Assembly (NCBI RefSeq): GCF_022012395.1
Contig: NZ_JAKLTQ010000005.1
Location: 124,001 to 188,000 of the forward strand
From: Arthrobacter hankyongi
GTDB lineage: Bacteria > Actinomycetota > Actinomycetes > Actinomycetales > Micrococcaceae
DNA: 64,000 nt
Reading direction: 5' to 3'
Shown: positions 20,537 through 29,251 of the stretch, piece by piece
Layout of the letters: every line of letters begins with the position of its first letter
Position numbering within the stretch: position 1 is the first letter of the stretch
Program-made: the position numbers and the translations under genes
The notes under the pieces: model-generated
Databases searched by the model: none
Told to the model about the DNA's origin: nothing
What the model saw: the letters and a program-made list of their open reading frames with translations, nothing else

Positions 20537-21169
20537 CTAGAAGCCGAGTCCGTCCCGGGCCGGTCCGATGTCCGGCTGGGCCCAGCGGTCCTGGTATTCG
20601 GCGTCCCCGGCCAGGGAGCGGGTCAGGACCTTGTCCAGGTAGAGCATTCCGTTCAGGTGGTCCGTCTCGTGCTGGACGATCCGGGCCGGCCAGCCGGTGA
20701 ACTCCTCGCTGGCGCTGCTGCCGTCCGGGCGCTGGAAGTCCAGCCGGACCGTCCGGTGCCGCTCCACCACGCCTTGGAACCCGGCGAAGGACAGGCAGCC
20801 CTCATAGAACAGCGCGGTTTCCGGGCCTACGCCCGTATAGCGGGGATTAATGACCGCAAAGTAGGGCAGCGGGCTGCGTTCGCGCACGGTGGCAACGGCC
20901 GGATCGCCGGCGAAGCGGTCCTCCAGCACCGCGATCCGCAGCGGGATCCCCAACTGCGGCGCGGCCAGGCCGACGCCGGGGGCATCGTGCATGGTACGGC
21001 GCATCAGCTCCAGCAGGGCTGCCAGTTCGGTGTCGTCCAACTGGCCGTCGAACTCGACGGCACGCCGGCGCAGCGCCGGATGGCCGAGCTGGACGATCGG
21101 GGCCGGGCCGCCGGCCTCCAGCAGCGGCATTACCAGGGCGCGGAGGGCGGATTGTTCGTCAGCGGTCAC
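20537..21169 (-). CDS. def: Peptide deformylase
   Basis: Metalloenzyme that removes the formyl group from nascent N-termini. All three motifs are present: GVGLAAPQLG (motif 1), YEGCLSF with the metal Cys (motif 2), and QHETDHLNG with the two metal His and catalytic Glu (motif 3). It has 210 aa. The adjacent methyltransferase gene is on the same strand. Confidence 0.95.
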   Translation of the reverse strand: MTADEQSALRALVMPLLEAGGPAPIVQLGHPALRRRAVEFDGQLDDTELAALLELMRRTMHDAPGVGLAAPQLGIPLRIAVLEDRFAGDPAVATVRERSPLPYFAVINPRYTGVGPETALFYEGCLSFAGFQGVVERHRTVRLDFQRPDGSSASEEFTGWPARIVQHETDHLNGMLYLDKVLTRSLAGDAEYQDRWAQPDIGPARDGLGF

Positions 21170-21247
21170 GGGGCCAGTCTAGGTGCCGGCAGGCCGGAGA
21201 CGTCCCATTCCTTGTGCGGCCAACCGGCCCGGCGTATAACCGGGAGT

Positions 21248-21490
21248 ATGTTTACCGAAGAGAGTGCTCTGTTGGACTGGATCCAGTTCCTGCTGTGGGG
21301 ATTGGCGTTGGTTTCCTTCGTCGTCTTTCTCGTATCCAGTGATGCGCTGGCCCTCAGCCATCCGAAGGGCAACCGCGTGGTCGACGACAAGGAGCGGTTC
21401 CGGACCATGGTGATCAGCGGCTGGGTGGCCGGCCTCAGTGTCATGATCGCCTATGTGCTCGCGGTGGCCGCAACTTCTTCGACCTACTGA
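21248..21490 (+). CDS. Small DUF-type membrane protein
   Basis: Protein of 80 aa with two predicted transmembrane helices (residues 9-30 and 53-74) separated by a short charged loop (HPKGNRVVDDKERF). Similar small proteins are common in Actinobacteria, without a known function. It ends seven bases inside the convergent lipoprotein gene. Confidence 0.7.
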   Translation: MFTEESALLDWIQFLLWGLALVSFVVFLVSSDALALSHPKGNRVVDDKERFRTMVISGWVAGLSVMIAYVLAVAATSSTY

Positions 21491-22446
21491 CCGGCCGGCC
21501 GCTCGGAGGACGCCCCGGAGGGAGCCACAGCGGGTCCGCCGCCAGCGCAGGCCGAGGCGATAAACGCATACAGGGCCCGTTCCAGTTCCGGCGGCGGTTC
21601 CAGCCGCAGCGTGCCCCGGTAGGATCCGGCGGCGAGCCGGAACGGCAGCTTCAGGCCCAGTCTGTCCTCGGCTACCGCGTGTGCGTCGCAGCGGGCCGGG
21701 ACAAAGTGGAGCGCCAGCGTGCGCGGCCCGCCCGTGCCGGCGATCACAACGTTCCGCGGCCAGGGATGGGCCGGATCTTCTTCCAGCAAGGTGGTGGGAG
21801 CGGGGGCCTCGAGGGTGAGCGTCTGCGTGCCACCGGCCGGCGCAATGCGTAGACCGACGACGGCGGAACGGGCCTGGCCGGAGCCGGATACTTCCAGCCG
21901 CGGCGCCAACGTCAAGGCGGCTACCCGGCCGGCGGCCTCGGCCAGGCAGTCCCGGGTGTGGCTGCGTTCGAGGAACCCGAACGGATCCGGTACAGCCATG
22001 CGCAGCCGGGCGGTGCCGGCAGCGGTCTTAACGGTCAGGGCGGCAGCGGCATCCCCGGCGGCGCCGGTCGGCGGCGGCCCGCACCGGGGCGCCGGCAGGG
22101 TCACGGTCAGGCTCACCGTGCTGCCGGCGTCGAGCGTGGTGCCCCCGGCACGCACCGGAACCCAGGCCGCGGCGCCGTCGTACAGCGGAGAATGCAGCGC
22201 CGCCGCGCTGATCTCCACCGGCCCGCCGGAGACGTTGTCGATCTGCAGGATCAGCCGGTGCTTGGTCTCCTGGCCCCGGCGCTGGGAGATCTGCACCGTG
22301 ACCGGGCCGGGCGCAGGGGACGAGGCACCGGCCTGCGAAGACGGACCGGGTCGCCCGGCGGGGGAACACGCCGCACCGAGCGCGGCCAGCAGCAGGACCC
22401 CGGGCACCATCCACCGGCGCACCCGGGCGGGCGCACGGGACACCAT
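21484..22446 (-). CDS. Secreted lipoprotein of unknown function
   Basis: Protein of 320 aa with a basic N-terminus, a hydrophobic helix and lipobox LGAAC, so it is a predicted lipoprotein. The mature part has repeated beta-rich segments (VTVQISQRRGQETKHRLIL, QTLTLEAP, GPRTLALHFVPARCDAHA) that suggest two immunoglobulin-like or related domains. I do not recognise a family. It is divergent from the MBL-fold gene with about 75 bp between them. Confidence 0.7.
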   Translation of the reverse strand: MVSRAPARVRRWMVPGVLLLAALGAACSPAGRPGPSSQAGASSPAPGPVTVQISQRRGQETKHRLILQIDNVSGGPVEISAAALHSPLYDGAAAWVPVRAGGTTLDAGSTVSLTVTLPAPRCGPPPTGAAGDAAAALTVKTAAGTARLRMAVPDPFGFLERSHTRDCLAEAAGRVAALTLAPRLEVSGSGQARSAVVGLRIAPAGGTQTLTLEAPAPTTLLEEDPAHPWPRNVVIAGTGGPRTLALHFVPARCDAHAVAEDRLGLKLPFRLAAGSYRGTLRLEPPPELERALYAFIASACAGGGPAVAPSGASSERPAGQ

Positions 22447-22519
22447 GGGGAAATCCTACGCCGCTCGGCTAGAGTCGGCGGTGCAGACAGCAGCAAAGAC
22501 CTTCCTCAGGAGCAGCAGC

Positions 22520-23302
22520 ATGGGGCCCAGCCCGTTCCTTGCCCGCCGGCACACGCCCTGGCACGAATCCACCGCAGTGACCGAACCGGCGGAGGGAGTG
22601 TTCTTCGTCGAAGGGCCAGCCTCGAACTGGATCATCGCCCGCGAAGGGCAGGACTTCACGCTGATCGACGGCGGCTACCCGGCCGACCTGCCCCGGGTGC
22701 TTGATTCCATCCGGCATACCGGGCTGCGGCCCGAGCGTGCGGCCGCGATGCTGATCACGCACGGGCATGTGGACCACACCGGATCCGCCGCGTGGTTCTC
22801 GGCCGAGTACGGCACGCCGGTGCTGTGCAGCCCGGGGGAGTACCGGCAGCTGCTCGGCGAAGAGAAGTACCAGGTGTCCCCGGGCCAGGTCATTCTCCGT
22901 GCCTGGCGGCCGCGCGTCTTTAACTGGCTGGTCCATGTCCTGCAGGCCGGCGGCCTGCAGGAGAACGACATTCCGGACGCCGGAATCTGGGACATCGCAC
23001 GGCTGGCCGGCCTGCCCGGCGCTCCGGTGGCTGTGCCCACGCCCGGGCACAGCCCAGGCCACGCCGCCTACCGGCTGCCCGGCGCCGGTGCCGTGGCCAC
23101 CGGTGATGCCTTGGTGACCGGGCATGCCATCAGCCCCGCGGCCGGACCGCAGATGCTGCACCCGATGTTCCACCACGACATCGAGGCTGCGTATCGCGCG
23201 CTGGAGGCCCTGGCTGCGGTGCCCGAACGGTTGGTGCTGCCCGGCCACGGGCCGTCGATGACCCTGGACCTGGCCGCTGCCTCGGCGGCACTGCGCCGCT
23301 AA
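22520..23302 (+). CDS. Metallo-beta-lactamase-fold hydrolase
   Basis: Protein of 260 aa with the zinc-binding THGHVDHTGS motif, then TPGHSPGH, TGDA and a final LPGHGPSM. These match a glyoxalase II/hydrolase type MBL enzyme. ATG 22520 follows AGGAG at about 22508. The substrate is unknown. Confidence 0.88.
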   Translation: MGPSPFLARRHTPWHESTAVTEPAEGVFFVEGPASNWIIAREGQDFTLIDGGYPADLPRVLDSIRHTGLRPERAAAMLITHGHVDHTGSAAWFSAEYGTPVLCSPGEYRQLLGEEKYQVSPGQVILRAWRPRVFNWLVHVLQAGGLQENDIPDAGIWDIARLAGLPGAPVAVPTPGHSPGHAAYRLPGAGAVATGDALVTGHAISPAAGPQMLHPMFHHDIEAAYRALEALAAVPERLVLPGHGPSMTLDLAAASAALRR

Positions 23303-23354
23303 ACCATTGACCGTACCGGCCATCGGCAAGCGCCAAGACAAAACGGAGGGAAAG

Positions 23355-23807
23355 ATGGACAACAAACCGAAGATCGACTATGTGATCTACGTCGAAGGCA
23401 CGCCCGAACGGGTGTGGCAGGCGCTGACCGACCCCGGCCTGACCGCCGCATACTGGGGCCACAGCAACGTGTCCGACTGGCAGGAAGGATCCGCCTGGGA
23501 GCACCGGCGCACCAACGGCAGCGGGATCGCCGACGTCGTCGGCACGGTCGTCGCCAGCCAGCCGCCAAGGCGTCTGGTGACCACTTGGGCAGACCCGGGG
23601 GAGAGGGGCGGTACGGAACCGTCGCAGGTGTCCTTTGTGATCGAGCCTTACAACGGGATCATCCGGCTCACCGTGACCCACGAGAACCTGGCGGACGAAG
23701 CCGAACGGGACGAAGCCGCCAGGGGATGGGCCGCGGTACTGTCCAACCTGAAGTCGCTGATCGAAACCGGGCACGTTCTGTCGGCCAGGCCATGGGAGAT
23801 GCCGTAA
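23355..23807 (+). CDS. SRPBCC (AHSA1-like) protein
   Basis: Protein of 150 aa with the AHSA1/START-like pattern: YVIYVEGTPERVWQALTDP at the N-terminus, a tryptophan-containing middle (VSDWQEGSAWEHRR) and a C-terminal helix WAAVLSNLKSLIETG. Such proteins bind hydrophobic ligands in a cavity. It starts at ATG 23355 after GGAGGG. It is the last recognisable gene before the accessory region. Confidence 0.88.
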   Translation: MDNKPKIDYVIYVEGTPERVWQALTDPGLTAAYWGHSNVSDWQEGSAWEHRRTNGSGIADVVGTVVASQPPRRLVTTWADPGERGGTEPSQVSFVIEPYNGIIRLTVTHENLADEAERDEAARGWAAVLSNLKSLIETGHVLSARPWEMP

Positions 23808-23845
23808 CGGAGACCCGGTTTGCGTCGGGATTGCCGGGTCCGTAG

Positions 23846-24240
23846 TTATGTCAAGTAATTCGGCTGCGGCGCCGGAGAATCCGCGCCGCCGTGCTGGTGG
23901 CTGCGTGGGGGCTCTGGGCCGCACGCAGCCACCAGCACGGCATCCAGTGGTCCAGCGGTCCCGGGGACGGATCGTCAGTCCCGGCTCCGCACCCAGGCAG
24001 GTGTTCCACGGATGTCGTCCAAGGTTCTGCCGCGATGCGGTGGCCATCGATGCCGCTGCCGATACGCAGATACGGCGGGACCCGCACAGACGGACAGCTG
24101 CAATGGAGGACAATGCCGGCGGCGTGCCAATGATGGATGACGATGGTGCCAACATAGCTGTTGGCAGACCGGATATTGAACCGAATTCCACCCCTCCCGG
24201 CGCATTGGATAAAACGCCGATAATCTACATTATGTCAAGT
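23846..24240. repeat. Gene-free segment bounded by 11-bp direct repeats
   Basis: TTATGTCAAGT occurs at 23846-23856 and again at 24230-24240, bounding about 370 bp with no gene I can support. The segment starts with a long hairpin (23889-23940). It ends about 50 bp before the transposon. Whether the direct repeats mark an old insertion is not known. Confidence 0.5.
23889..23940. repeat. 19-bp perfect inverted repeat (hairpin)
   Basis: CCGTGCTGGTGGCTGCGTG (23889-23907) is repeated in exact inverted form at 23922-23940 with a 14-base spacer. There is no T tract on either side, so it is not an ordinary terminator of the SRPBCC gene 80 bp upstream. It may be a palindromic repetitive element. Confidence 0.85.
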
Positions 24241-24284
24241 TGAAGTGATCCAATCGTAGACACTGCCGAATAGGACCCGGTGAT

Positions 24285-24289
24285 ACGGC
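24285..24289 (+). repeat. Target-site duplication, left copy (ACGGC)
   Basis: ACGGC directly precedes the left terminus (TGTCC at 24290) and recurs exactly at 29257-29261 after the right terminus. Five bases is the duplication length of the Tn7 and Tn5053 families. Confidence 0.93.
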
Positions 24290-24316
24290 TGTCCTGTCTC
24301 AGTTAAGTTGGCGCAG
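24290..24316 (+). repeat. Left terminal inverted repeat
   Basis: Starts TGTCCTGTCTCAGTTAA and ends TTGGCGCAG. It matches the reverse complement of 29230-29256 at 26 of 27 positions (G here, A in the right end at position 18). Confidence 0.93.
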
Positions 24317-24401
24317 TCTCACTTAAGTTGTCACATCGGGCTGGTGTGTCTCAGGTTAGTTGTCGCATCGTTCGGCCTTGTCTCACTATTCTTGTCGCAT
24401 G
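24295..24401 (+). promoter_or_regulatory. Four left-end repeats, probable TnsB-binding sites
   Basis: Four direct copies of a unit of about 22 bp, TGTCTCA(C/G)..AGTTGTCGCATC: 24295-24316, 24315-24337, 24347-24369 and 24379-24401. The last three are spaced exactly 32 bp apart and the first two nearly abut. Multiple spaced TnsB sites at transposon ends are the Tn7 arrangement. The promoter for tnsA must lie in or beside these repeats, so TnsB binding could repress the operon (inference). Confidence 0.85.
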
Positions 24402-25157
24402 GCGGCGGCCGCCGTCCGGGTTGACGGCCAGGTTCCCGGATGTATCGGATTATCGTCACGCGAAAGCGCTGGCGGGCCTGTGGCTGTGCGTCCGCTGGCG
24501 GAGTCATGGATGCTTCGGTTTGAGGACTACGCGCCGGTCAGGTCCATGAATGCCCGCAGGCGGCAGCGCAACTTCAGCGGCTTGTGGTGGTGCGCTTCGA
24601 CCGGACGCCTGGTCGGGTACGAGTCCTGGCTGGAACGGGACCACCTGATGTGCCTGGACTTCGCCGCGGACGTTACCGGCATCGCGGCGCAGCCGTTCCG
24701 CCTTGATTTCCCGGATCTGCCCGGCGGACCATGCCGGCATGTTCCGGATTATTTTGCCAGGCTCTCCAACGGTGCGGCGGTGGTGATTGACGTCCGCCCG
24801 GATGCCAGGATCGGAGGGCGGGACCGAGAGGTATTCTCGGCCACGGAATCCGCCTGCGCGTCCGTGGGATGGGTCTACCGGCGGGTGGGCGAGCTGCCGA
24901 AGGTTTATACCGCAAACCTGCGCTGGCTGGCCGGGTACCGGCATCCACGGTGCCTGAACGCGGTCCATGCCGCGGCGCTGCTGGAGGCGCTCGGGTCCGG
25001 GTCCACGATCGGGGCCCTGGCTGCGGGGGCAGGTGATCCGGTCGCCGTGCTCCCCACGCTCTACCACCTGCTCTGGACGGGAGCCCTGAGGGCCGGACTG
25101 CAGGGCACTGCCCTCTCCCCCGGCACCCGGATCGGTCCGGGAGCTGCCGGTGGCTGA
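24399..25157 (+). CDS. tnsA: TnsA-like heteromeric transposase endonuclease subunit
   Basis: Predicted nuclease that cuts the 5' ends of the transposon while TnsB cuts the 3' ends, giving full excision. With ATG 24399 the product is 252 aa. The restriction-enzyme-like core runs YESWLERDHLM (Glu75, Glu79), then HVPDYFARL (Asp117), then VVIDVRP (131-133). The lysine of the canonical (D/E)xK triad appears to be Arg133, so activity is less certain than in Tn7 TnsA. GTG 24480 is an alternative start that leaves out a poorly conserved-looking N-terminus and the last repeat. The stop overlaps tnsB by eight bases. Confidence 0.82.
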   Translation: MAAAAVRVDGQVPGCIGLSSRESAGGPVAVRPLAESWMLRFEDYAPVRSMNARRRQRNFSGLWWCASTGRLVGYESWLERDHLMCLDFAADVTGIAAQPFRLDFPDLPGGPCRHVPDYFARLSNGAAVVIDVRPDARIGGRDREVFSATESACASVGWVYRRVGELPKVYTANLRWLAGYRHPRCLNAVHAAALLEALGSGSTIGALAAGAGDPVAVLPTLYHLLWTGALRAGLQGTALSPGTRIGPGAAGG

Positions 25158-27246
25158 GAACCCGCTGCGGGCCGTCGGCATCGGCGACGTCGTTGAACTC
25201 AGGGGCCTGACCTACCGGCTGGAGGGCCTGGACGGTGATGTTGCCATGCTGGCCATCCCGGGAAGGAATCCGGTCGCCATTAAGGTCGGCGCGCTGCTGG
25301 CCGATGACAGTTTCAGGGTTCTGTCCTCCGGCACCGGGACACGGCCGCGCGGCGGCCGGACGGGGCTGCCCGGGTTCCTGCCGGCACCGGTGAGGGAGCG
25401 GATCGGGCGGCTTGAGGACCACATCAGCGAGGTTCTGGACGGCATACCGCTTTCGGCGGCCGTCGGGACACGCCCGCGCCCCGAATACGATCCCGCCCGC
25501 CGGACCCTGCGCCAGCGCGAACTGGCCAAGCACGATGAACTGGCCCGGGCCGGTGAGCAGATGAGCCTGAGGACCCTGCAGCGCCTGCGCCGGGAATATG
25601 AGGCCAGGGGCGCCGAGGCCCTGATCGACCGGCGTTTGCTGCGGCGCAGACCGGTCGCCGGTCAGGTCGATGAGCGGTACGTCGAGGCCCTGCGCCGGAT
25701 TTTGGAGAAGAACACGCTCCGCTCAACGGGATCGCTGGACCGGCTCCGGCACGAGGCGGCCATGGCCGTGGAAGCCGAACACGGTGCCGGCGAGGTCGCC
25801 CTGCCGTCCCGTGCCACCTTCCATCGTCTGGTGGCACGCATGGCCGAGGGCCGCCACGCCACCGGATCCGCGCGCACCCGGCAGACTCTGGACCAGCAGC
25901 CCGACGGCCCCTTCGGTGCCGTGTATCCGGTGCGCCCCGGCGAGCTGATGCAGATCGATTCGACGCCCCTGGACATCGCCGTCGAGCTCGGGGACGGGAT
26001 CACCGGCCGGGTCGAGCTGACCGCGCTGGTCGATGTCGCCACCCGCAGCATCTGCGCGGCGGTGCTGCGCCCCACGACCAGGGCCGTCGATGCCGCCCTG
26101 CTGCTGGCCCGGTGCATGACGCCGGAACCGATGCGCCCGGGCTGGGCCGAGGCCGTGTCGATGGCCTCCTCGGCGCTGCCCTACCGCTCGATGCTTTCCG
26201 TGGACGCGCGGCTGCAAAACGCCGCGGCGAAGCCGGTCATCATCCCCGAAACGATAGTTTGCGACCATGGCAAGGCCTACCTCTCGGACGCCTTCCGGAA
26301 CGCCTGCCGGACCCTGGGGGTCAGCCTCCAGCCCGCCCACCCGGATACGCCCACGGACAAGCCGGTGATCGAACGCACCCTGGGCTCCGTGGGCACCCTG
26401 TTCGCCCAATACGTCACCGGCTATCTTGGCTCGTCGGCGGAACGCCGCGGCAAAAATGCCGACCGGCAGGCAGTTTTTTCCCTCATCGAGCTGCAGGACC
26501 TGCTGAAGGAATGGATCGTGACCGCCTGGCAGAACCGGCCCCACGAGGGACTGCGGGATCCGCTGACACCGTCCCGGGTCTTCACCCCGAACGAGAAATA
26601 CGCCTCGCTGCTGGCCGTGACCGGTTACGTGGCCGTGCCGCTGGGCGGCGACGACTATATCGAACTGCTCCCGGCGCTGACCAGGGCCATCAACTCCTAC
26701 GGGATCAGGATCAGGCACCGGGTCTACGACGGGCCCGGGCTGAACCCCTACCGGGGCCAGAAGTCCGGCATCACGGCCCTGAAAGACCTCTGGGAAGTGC
26801 ACTACGATCCCTACGACGTGACCCGCGTCTGGGTGCGCAACCATCACGACGGCGGCTGGATCACCGTGTTCTGGCGGCAGCTGCAGGCAGCCCCGCAGCC
26901 GTTCGGGGAGGCCATCTGGGAACGGGGCCGACAGATCGTTGCCGAACGCGGGACGACCGGCCCGTCGGAGCAGGCCATCACCGAAGCCGTGGAGAACCTG
27001 CTGGAGAGGGCATCGCCGGTTCCCGGTAAACCCGGGAAGAAGCCCAGGGATAAGAGGGCCGCCGCCCGCCAGGAGGCCATACCGGCCCCGGCATGGCCCC
27101 GCCCGCCCGAAGAACCTGCCCCCGGCGACGGCGGGACAGGCCCCGGATCCTGCATCGATGCCGGAGAGGACGACTACGAGGACCCCGCCAAGATCATCCC
27201 GCTGAAGGTCTACGACGCTCAGGAAGAGGCCAAGAAATGGTGGTAA
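25150..27246 (+). CDS. tnsB: TnsB-like DDE transposase
   Basis: Catalytic transposase (rve/Mu family) of 698 aa that binds the end repeats and joins the 3' ends to target DNA. Residues about 90-250 contain DNA-binding helices. The RNase H-fold catalytic residues are Asp270 (MQIDST), Asp372 (VCDHGKAY) and Glu408 (PVIERTLGS); the last two have 35 residues between them, the canonical DD35E spacing. A Mu C-terminal beta-barrel-like domain follows at about 500-590, then a disordered Pro/Glu-rich tail ending KKWW, where TnsB of Tn7 contacts TnsC. GTG start. Confidence 0.92.
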   Translation: MAENPLRAVGIGDVVELRGLTYRLEGLDGDVAMLAIPGRNPVAIKVGALLADDSFRVLSSGTGTRPRGGRTGLPGFLPAPVRERIGRLEDHISEVLDGIPLSAAVGTRPRPEYDPARRTLRQRELAKHDELARAGEQMSLRTLQRLRREYEARGAEALIDRRLLRRRPVAGQVDERYVEALRRILEKNTLRSTGSLDRLRHEAAMAVEAEHGAGEVALPSRATFHRLVARMAEGRHATGSARTRQTLDQQPDGPFGAVYPVRPGELMQIDSTPLDIAVELGDGITGRVELTALVDVATRSICAAVLRPTTRAVDAALLLARCMTPEPMRPGWAEAVSMASSALPYRSMLSVDARLQNAAAKPVIIPETIVCDHGKAYLSDAFRNACRTLGVSLQPAHPDTPTDKPVIERTLGSVGTLFAQYVTGYLGSSAERRGKNADRQAVFSLIELQDLLKEWIVTAWQNRPHEGLRDPLTPSRVFTPNEKYASLLAVTGYVAVPLGGDDYIELLPALTRAINSYGIRIRHRVYDGPGLNPYRGQKSGITALKDLWEVHYDPYDVTRVWVRNHHDGGWITVFWRQLQAAPQPFGEAIWERGRQIVAERGTTGPSEQAITEAVENLLERASPVPGKPGKKPRDKRAAARQEAIPAPAWPRPPEEPAPGDGGTGPGSCIDAGEDDYEDPAKIIPLKVYDAQEEAKKWW

Positions 27247-28262
27247 CCCCGGACCCGCCAGCGATCAGCCGTGCCCCCACCACAACGCTGGAGGGCTGGC
27301 GCAACTTCGTGAATACCGAACCGGCAGACGCGCCGATGCTGCCCGCCGCCGAGCTGGACCGGCTCGACCCGTCCGACAGTGAACGCTATGACGAGCGCAG
27401 GATCAGCTACCACTCCGAACTGGTCATCGTCCAGACCTCCACCGTGCGCGGCATCGTCCACCAGGGGCGCCTGCTGACCATGCTCAACCAGCGCGAGATT
27501 AGTGCCCGCCGCGGCCTGGTCGTCTCGGGGCCCTGGGCCTCGGGGAAAACCACCGCCGTCAAGCAGCTGGGCAAAACCCACGAGCACCGCATCAGGCTGC
27601 GTTACCCGGACCAGGACCGCATCCCGGTCGTTTACATCACCACCCCGCCGAAAGGCTCTCCCAGGAAACTGGCCGCCGAGTTCGCCAACTTCCTGGGCCT
27701 GCCCCAACGTCCCCGGCAGAACGTCACCGACATCGCCGACGCCGTCTGCCACGTCCTGACCGACGCGCGGACCGACCTGGTCATCGTCGACGAGATCCAC
27801 AACCTGAACCTGGCCACCAGCGCCGGGGAGGACATGTCCGACCACCTGAAATACTTCGCCGAGCACCTGCCGGCGACCTTCGTCTATGTCGGCATCAACG
27901 TCGAGAACTCCGGCCTGTTCACCGGCCTGCGCGGCCGCCAGCTCTCGGCCCGGACAGTGCTCAAGACCACCGGACCGTTCCCCTACGGGGAGGAATTCAA
28001 ATCCCTCGTCGCCACCCTCGAAGAGGCGCTCCGGCTTCACGACCACGCCCCGGGCACCCTCACCCGGGATGCCAGGTATCTGCACCGCCGCACCGGAGGC
28101 GGGATCAGCAGCCTCTCGCACCTGATCCGCCAGGCGGCCATCAGCGCCATCCTGACCCAGACCGAACGCATCGACCGCAACCTCCTGGACCAGACCTGCA
28201 TCGATCACGCCGCCGAGACAGCCAGTCCCCGGCCGACCGTGCACCCCGGGAAGGCACGGTGA
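27237..28262 (+). CDS. tnsC: TnsC-like AAA+ ATPase
   Basis: ATPase of 341 aa that links target recognition to the transposase and normally confers target immunity. Walker A is GPWASGKT (residues 98-105) and Walker B LVIVDEIHNL (181-190), with the DE acidic pair and a following His. Related to TniB/TnsC. ATG 27237 overlaps the tnsB end by ten bases. The length is intermediate between TniB (about 300 aa) and Tn7 TnsC (555 aa). Confidence 0.9.
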   Translation: MVVTPDPPAISRAPTTTLEGWRNFVNTEPADAPMLPAAELDRLDPSDSERYDERRISYHSELVIVQTSTVRGIVHQGRLLTMLNQREISARRGLVVSGPWASGKTTAVKQLGKTHEHRIRLRYPDQDRIPVVYITTPPKGSPRKLAAEFANFLGLPQRPRQNVTDIADAVCHVLTDARTDLVIVDEIHNLNLATSAGEDMSDHLKYFAEHLPATFVYVGINVENSGLFTGLRGRQLSARTVLKTTGPFPYGEEFKSLVATLEEALRLHDHAPGTLTRDARYLHRRTGGGISSLSHLIRQAAISAILTQTERIDRNLLDQTCIDHAAETASPRPTVHPGKAR

Positions 28263-29158
28263 CCGGCCGGGACCCTGTCCGTCTCCGGCCCCTGCCCCGG
28301 CGGATACGCCCCTATCCCGACGAAACCACCGCATCGTTCATCCGCAGGCTGGCAGCGGCAAACTTCATCGACCCGGCGCAGATACGGGACCTGCTGCGCC
28401 GGCCCGGAATCCCGCCCGGCCCGGGTCTGGCAATACTGGCAGGCTGCGGCGAGCAGCCGCTGATTCTGGCCATGCCGCAACTGGGCGCCGAAACCGAGCC
28501 CGGCCCGCACCTGGCCGGGCGGCCGGACCGGCGGACCCAAGGAATTGCCTGCCACCGCTGCGCCCTCGCCCGCGGGGCGGGCAGCCACGTCGGGATCTAC
28601 ACCACCCACGAGAAGGTGAGCTGTCCGCGCCACCTGCTCTGGCTCGGCACCGAAGTCCAGGAGCCCGGCGACCAGATACCACTTCAGCCCTGCCCGGACC
28701 TGCCGGCCGCCTTCCGCCGCCACCGGAACCTCATCGCCAGACTCGGCCGGCCGGCAGTATGCCGGGGATTCGCGATCGCCACCATCATCACCTGGCGCTG
28801 GCACGACCAGGGCCGCCAGCCGGACAGCTTCACCGCCCGGCTCCGTGCGCTCATCCCCGCCGGCCACCGGACCTGGGCCAGGCACCGGACAGCAACGGCC
28901 GCCGCACTCTACCCCTGCGTCGTCGGCCTCACCGCGGCAATAGCCTCACCTGCCTGGGCCCAAACCGCCCACTCGTCCCGGCCGAACGACTTCCTCCGCA
29001 GGATCAGCCTCCAGGCCACCGACGGCTGGATCCCCCAAGGCCAGCACGACCCGCTCCTGCACTGGATGCAGACCGGCTGGCAACCCGGATTCCCCGGACC
29101 CGACACGCTCCAACCACCCGGCCCGCCTCACATACCGCCGCCAACACGCGATCTGTGA
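28259..29158 (+). CDS. tniQ: TniQ-family target-selection protein
   Basis: Short 299-aa TniQ. The N-terminus has the family pattern PRRIRPYPDETTASFIRRLA, and a zinc finger is visible as CHRC (98-101) with CPRH (122-125). Tn7 TnsD adds a long DNA-binding C-terminus for a fixed attachment site; this protein has only about 170 residues after the zinc motif, so how it picks targets is unclear. It starts at GTG 28259, overlapping tnsC by four bases, and its stop codon lies inside the first right-end repeat. Confidence 0.85.
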   Translation: MTGRDPVRLRPLPRRIRPYPDETTASFIRRLAAANFIDPAQIRDLLRRPGIPPGPGLAILAGCGEQPLILAMPQLGAETEPGPHLAGRPDRRTQGIACHRCALARGAGSHVGIYTTHEKVSCPRHLLWLGTEVQEPGDQIPLQPCPDLPAAFRRHRNLIARLGRPAVCRGFAIATIITWRWHDQGRQPDSFTARLRALIPAGHRTWARHRTATAAALYPCVVGLTAAIASPAWAQTAHSSRPNDFLRRISLQATDGWIPQGQHDPLLHWMQTGWQPGFPGPDTLQPPGPPHIPPPTRDL

Positions 29159-29251
29159 CAACTAAAGTGAGACAAATCCGCCCAGGCAGTCTCACTTTAG
29201 TTGTCGCATCCCACGTCAGAGCCCCACGGCTGCGCCAATTTAACTGAGACA
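29152..29251. promoter_or_regulatory. Three right-end repeats, probable TnsB-binding sites
   Basis: Units related to the left-end sites at 29152-29174 (inverted relative to the left end), 29188-29210 (direct, same orientation as the left end) and 29230-29251 (inverted, outermost). The orientation of the middle unit breaks the usual rule that all sites at one end point the same way. The innermost unit contains the tniQ stop. Confidence 0.82.

Noticed and set aside
1-23800. A phage or defence island in the left part of the window
   Set aside because: The gene order is the ordinary proteasome and housekeeping layout of Actinobacteria, and every long frame there has a family match or fits an operon.
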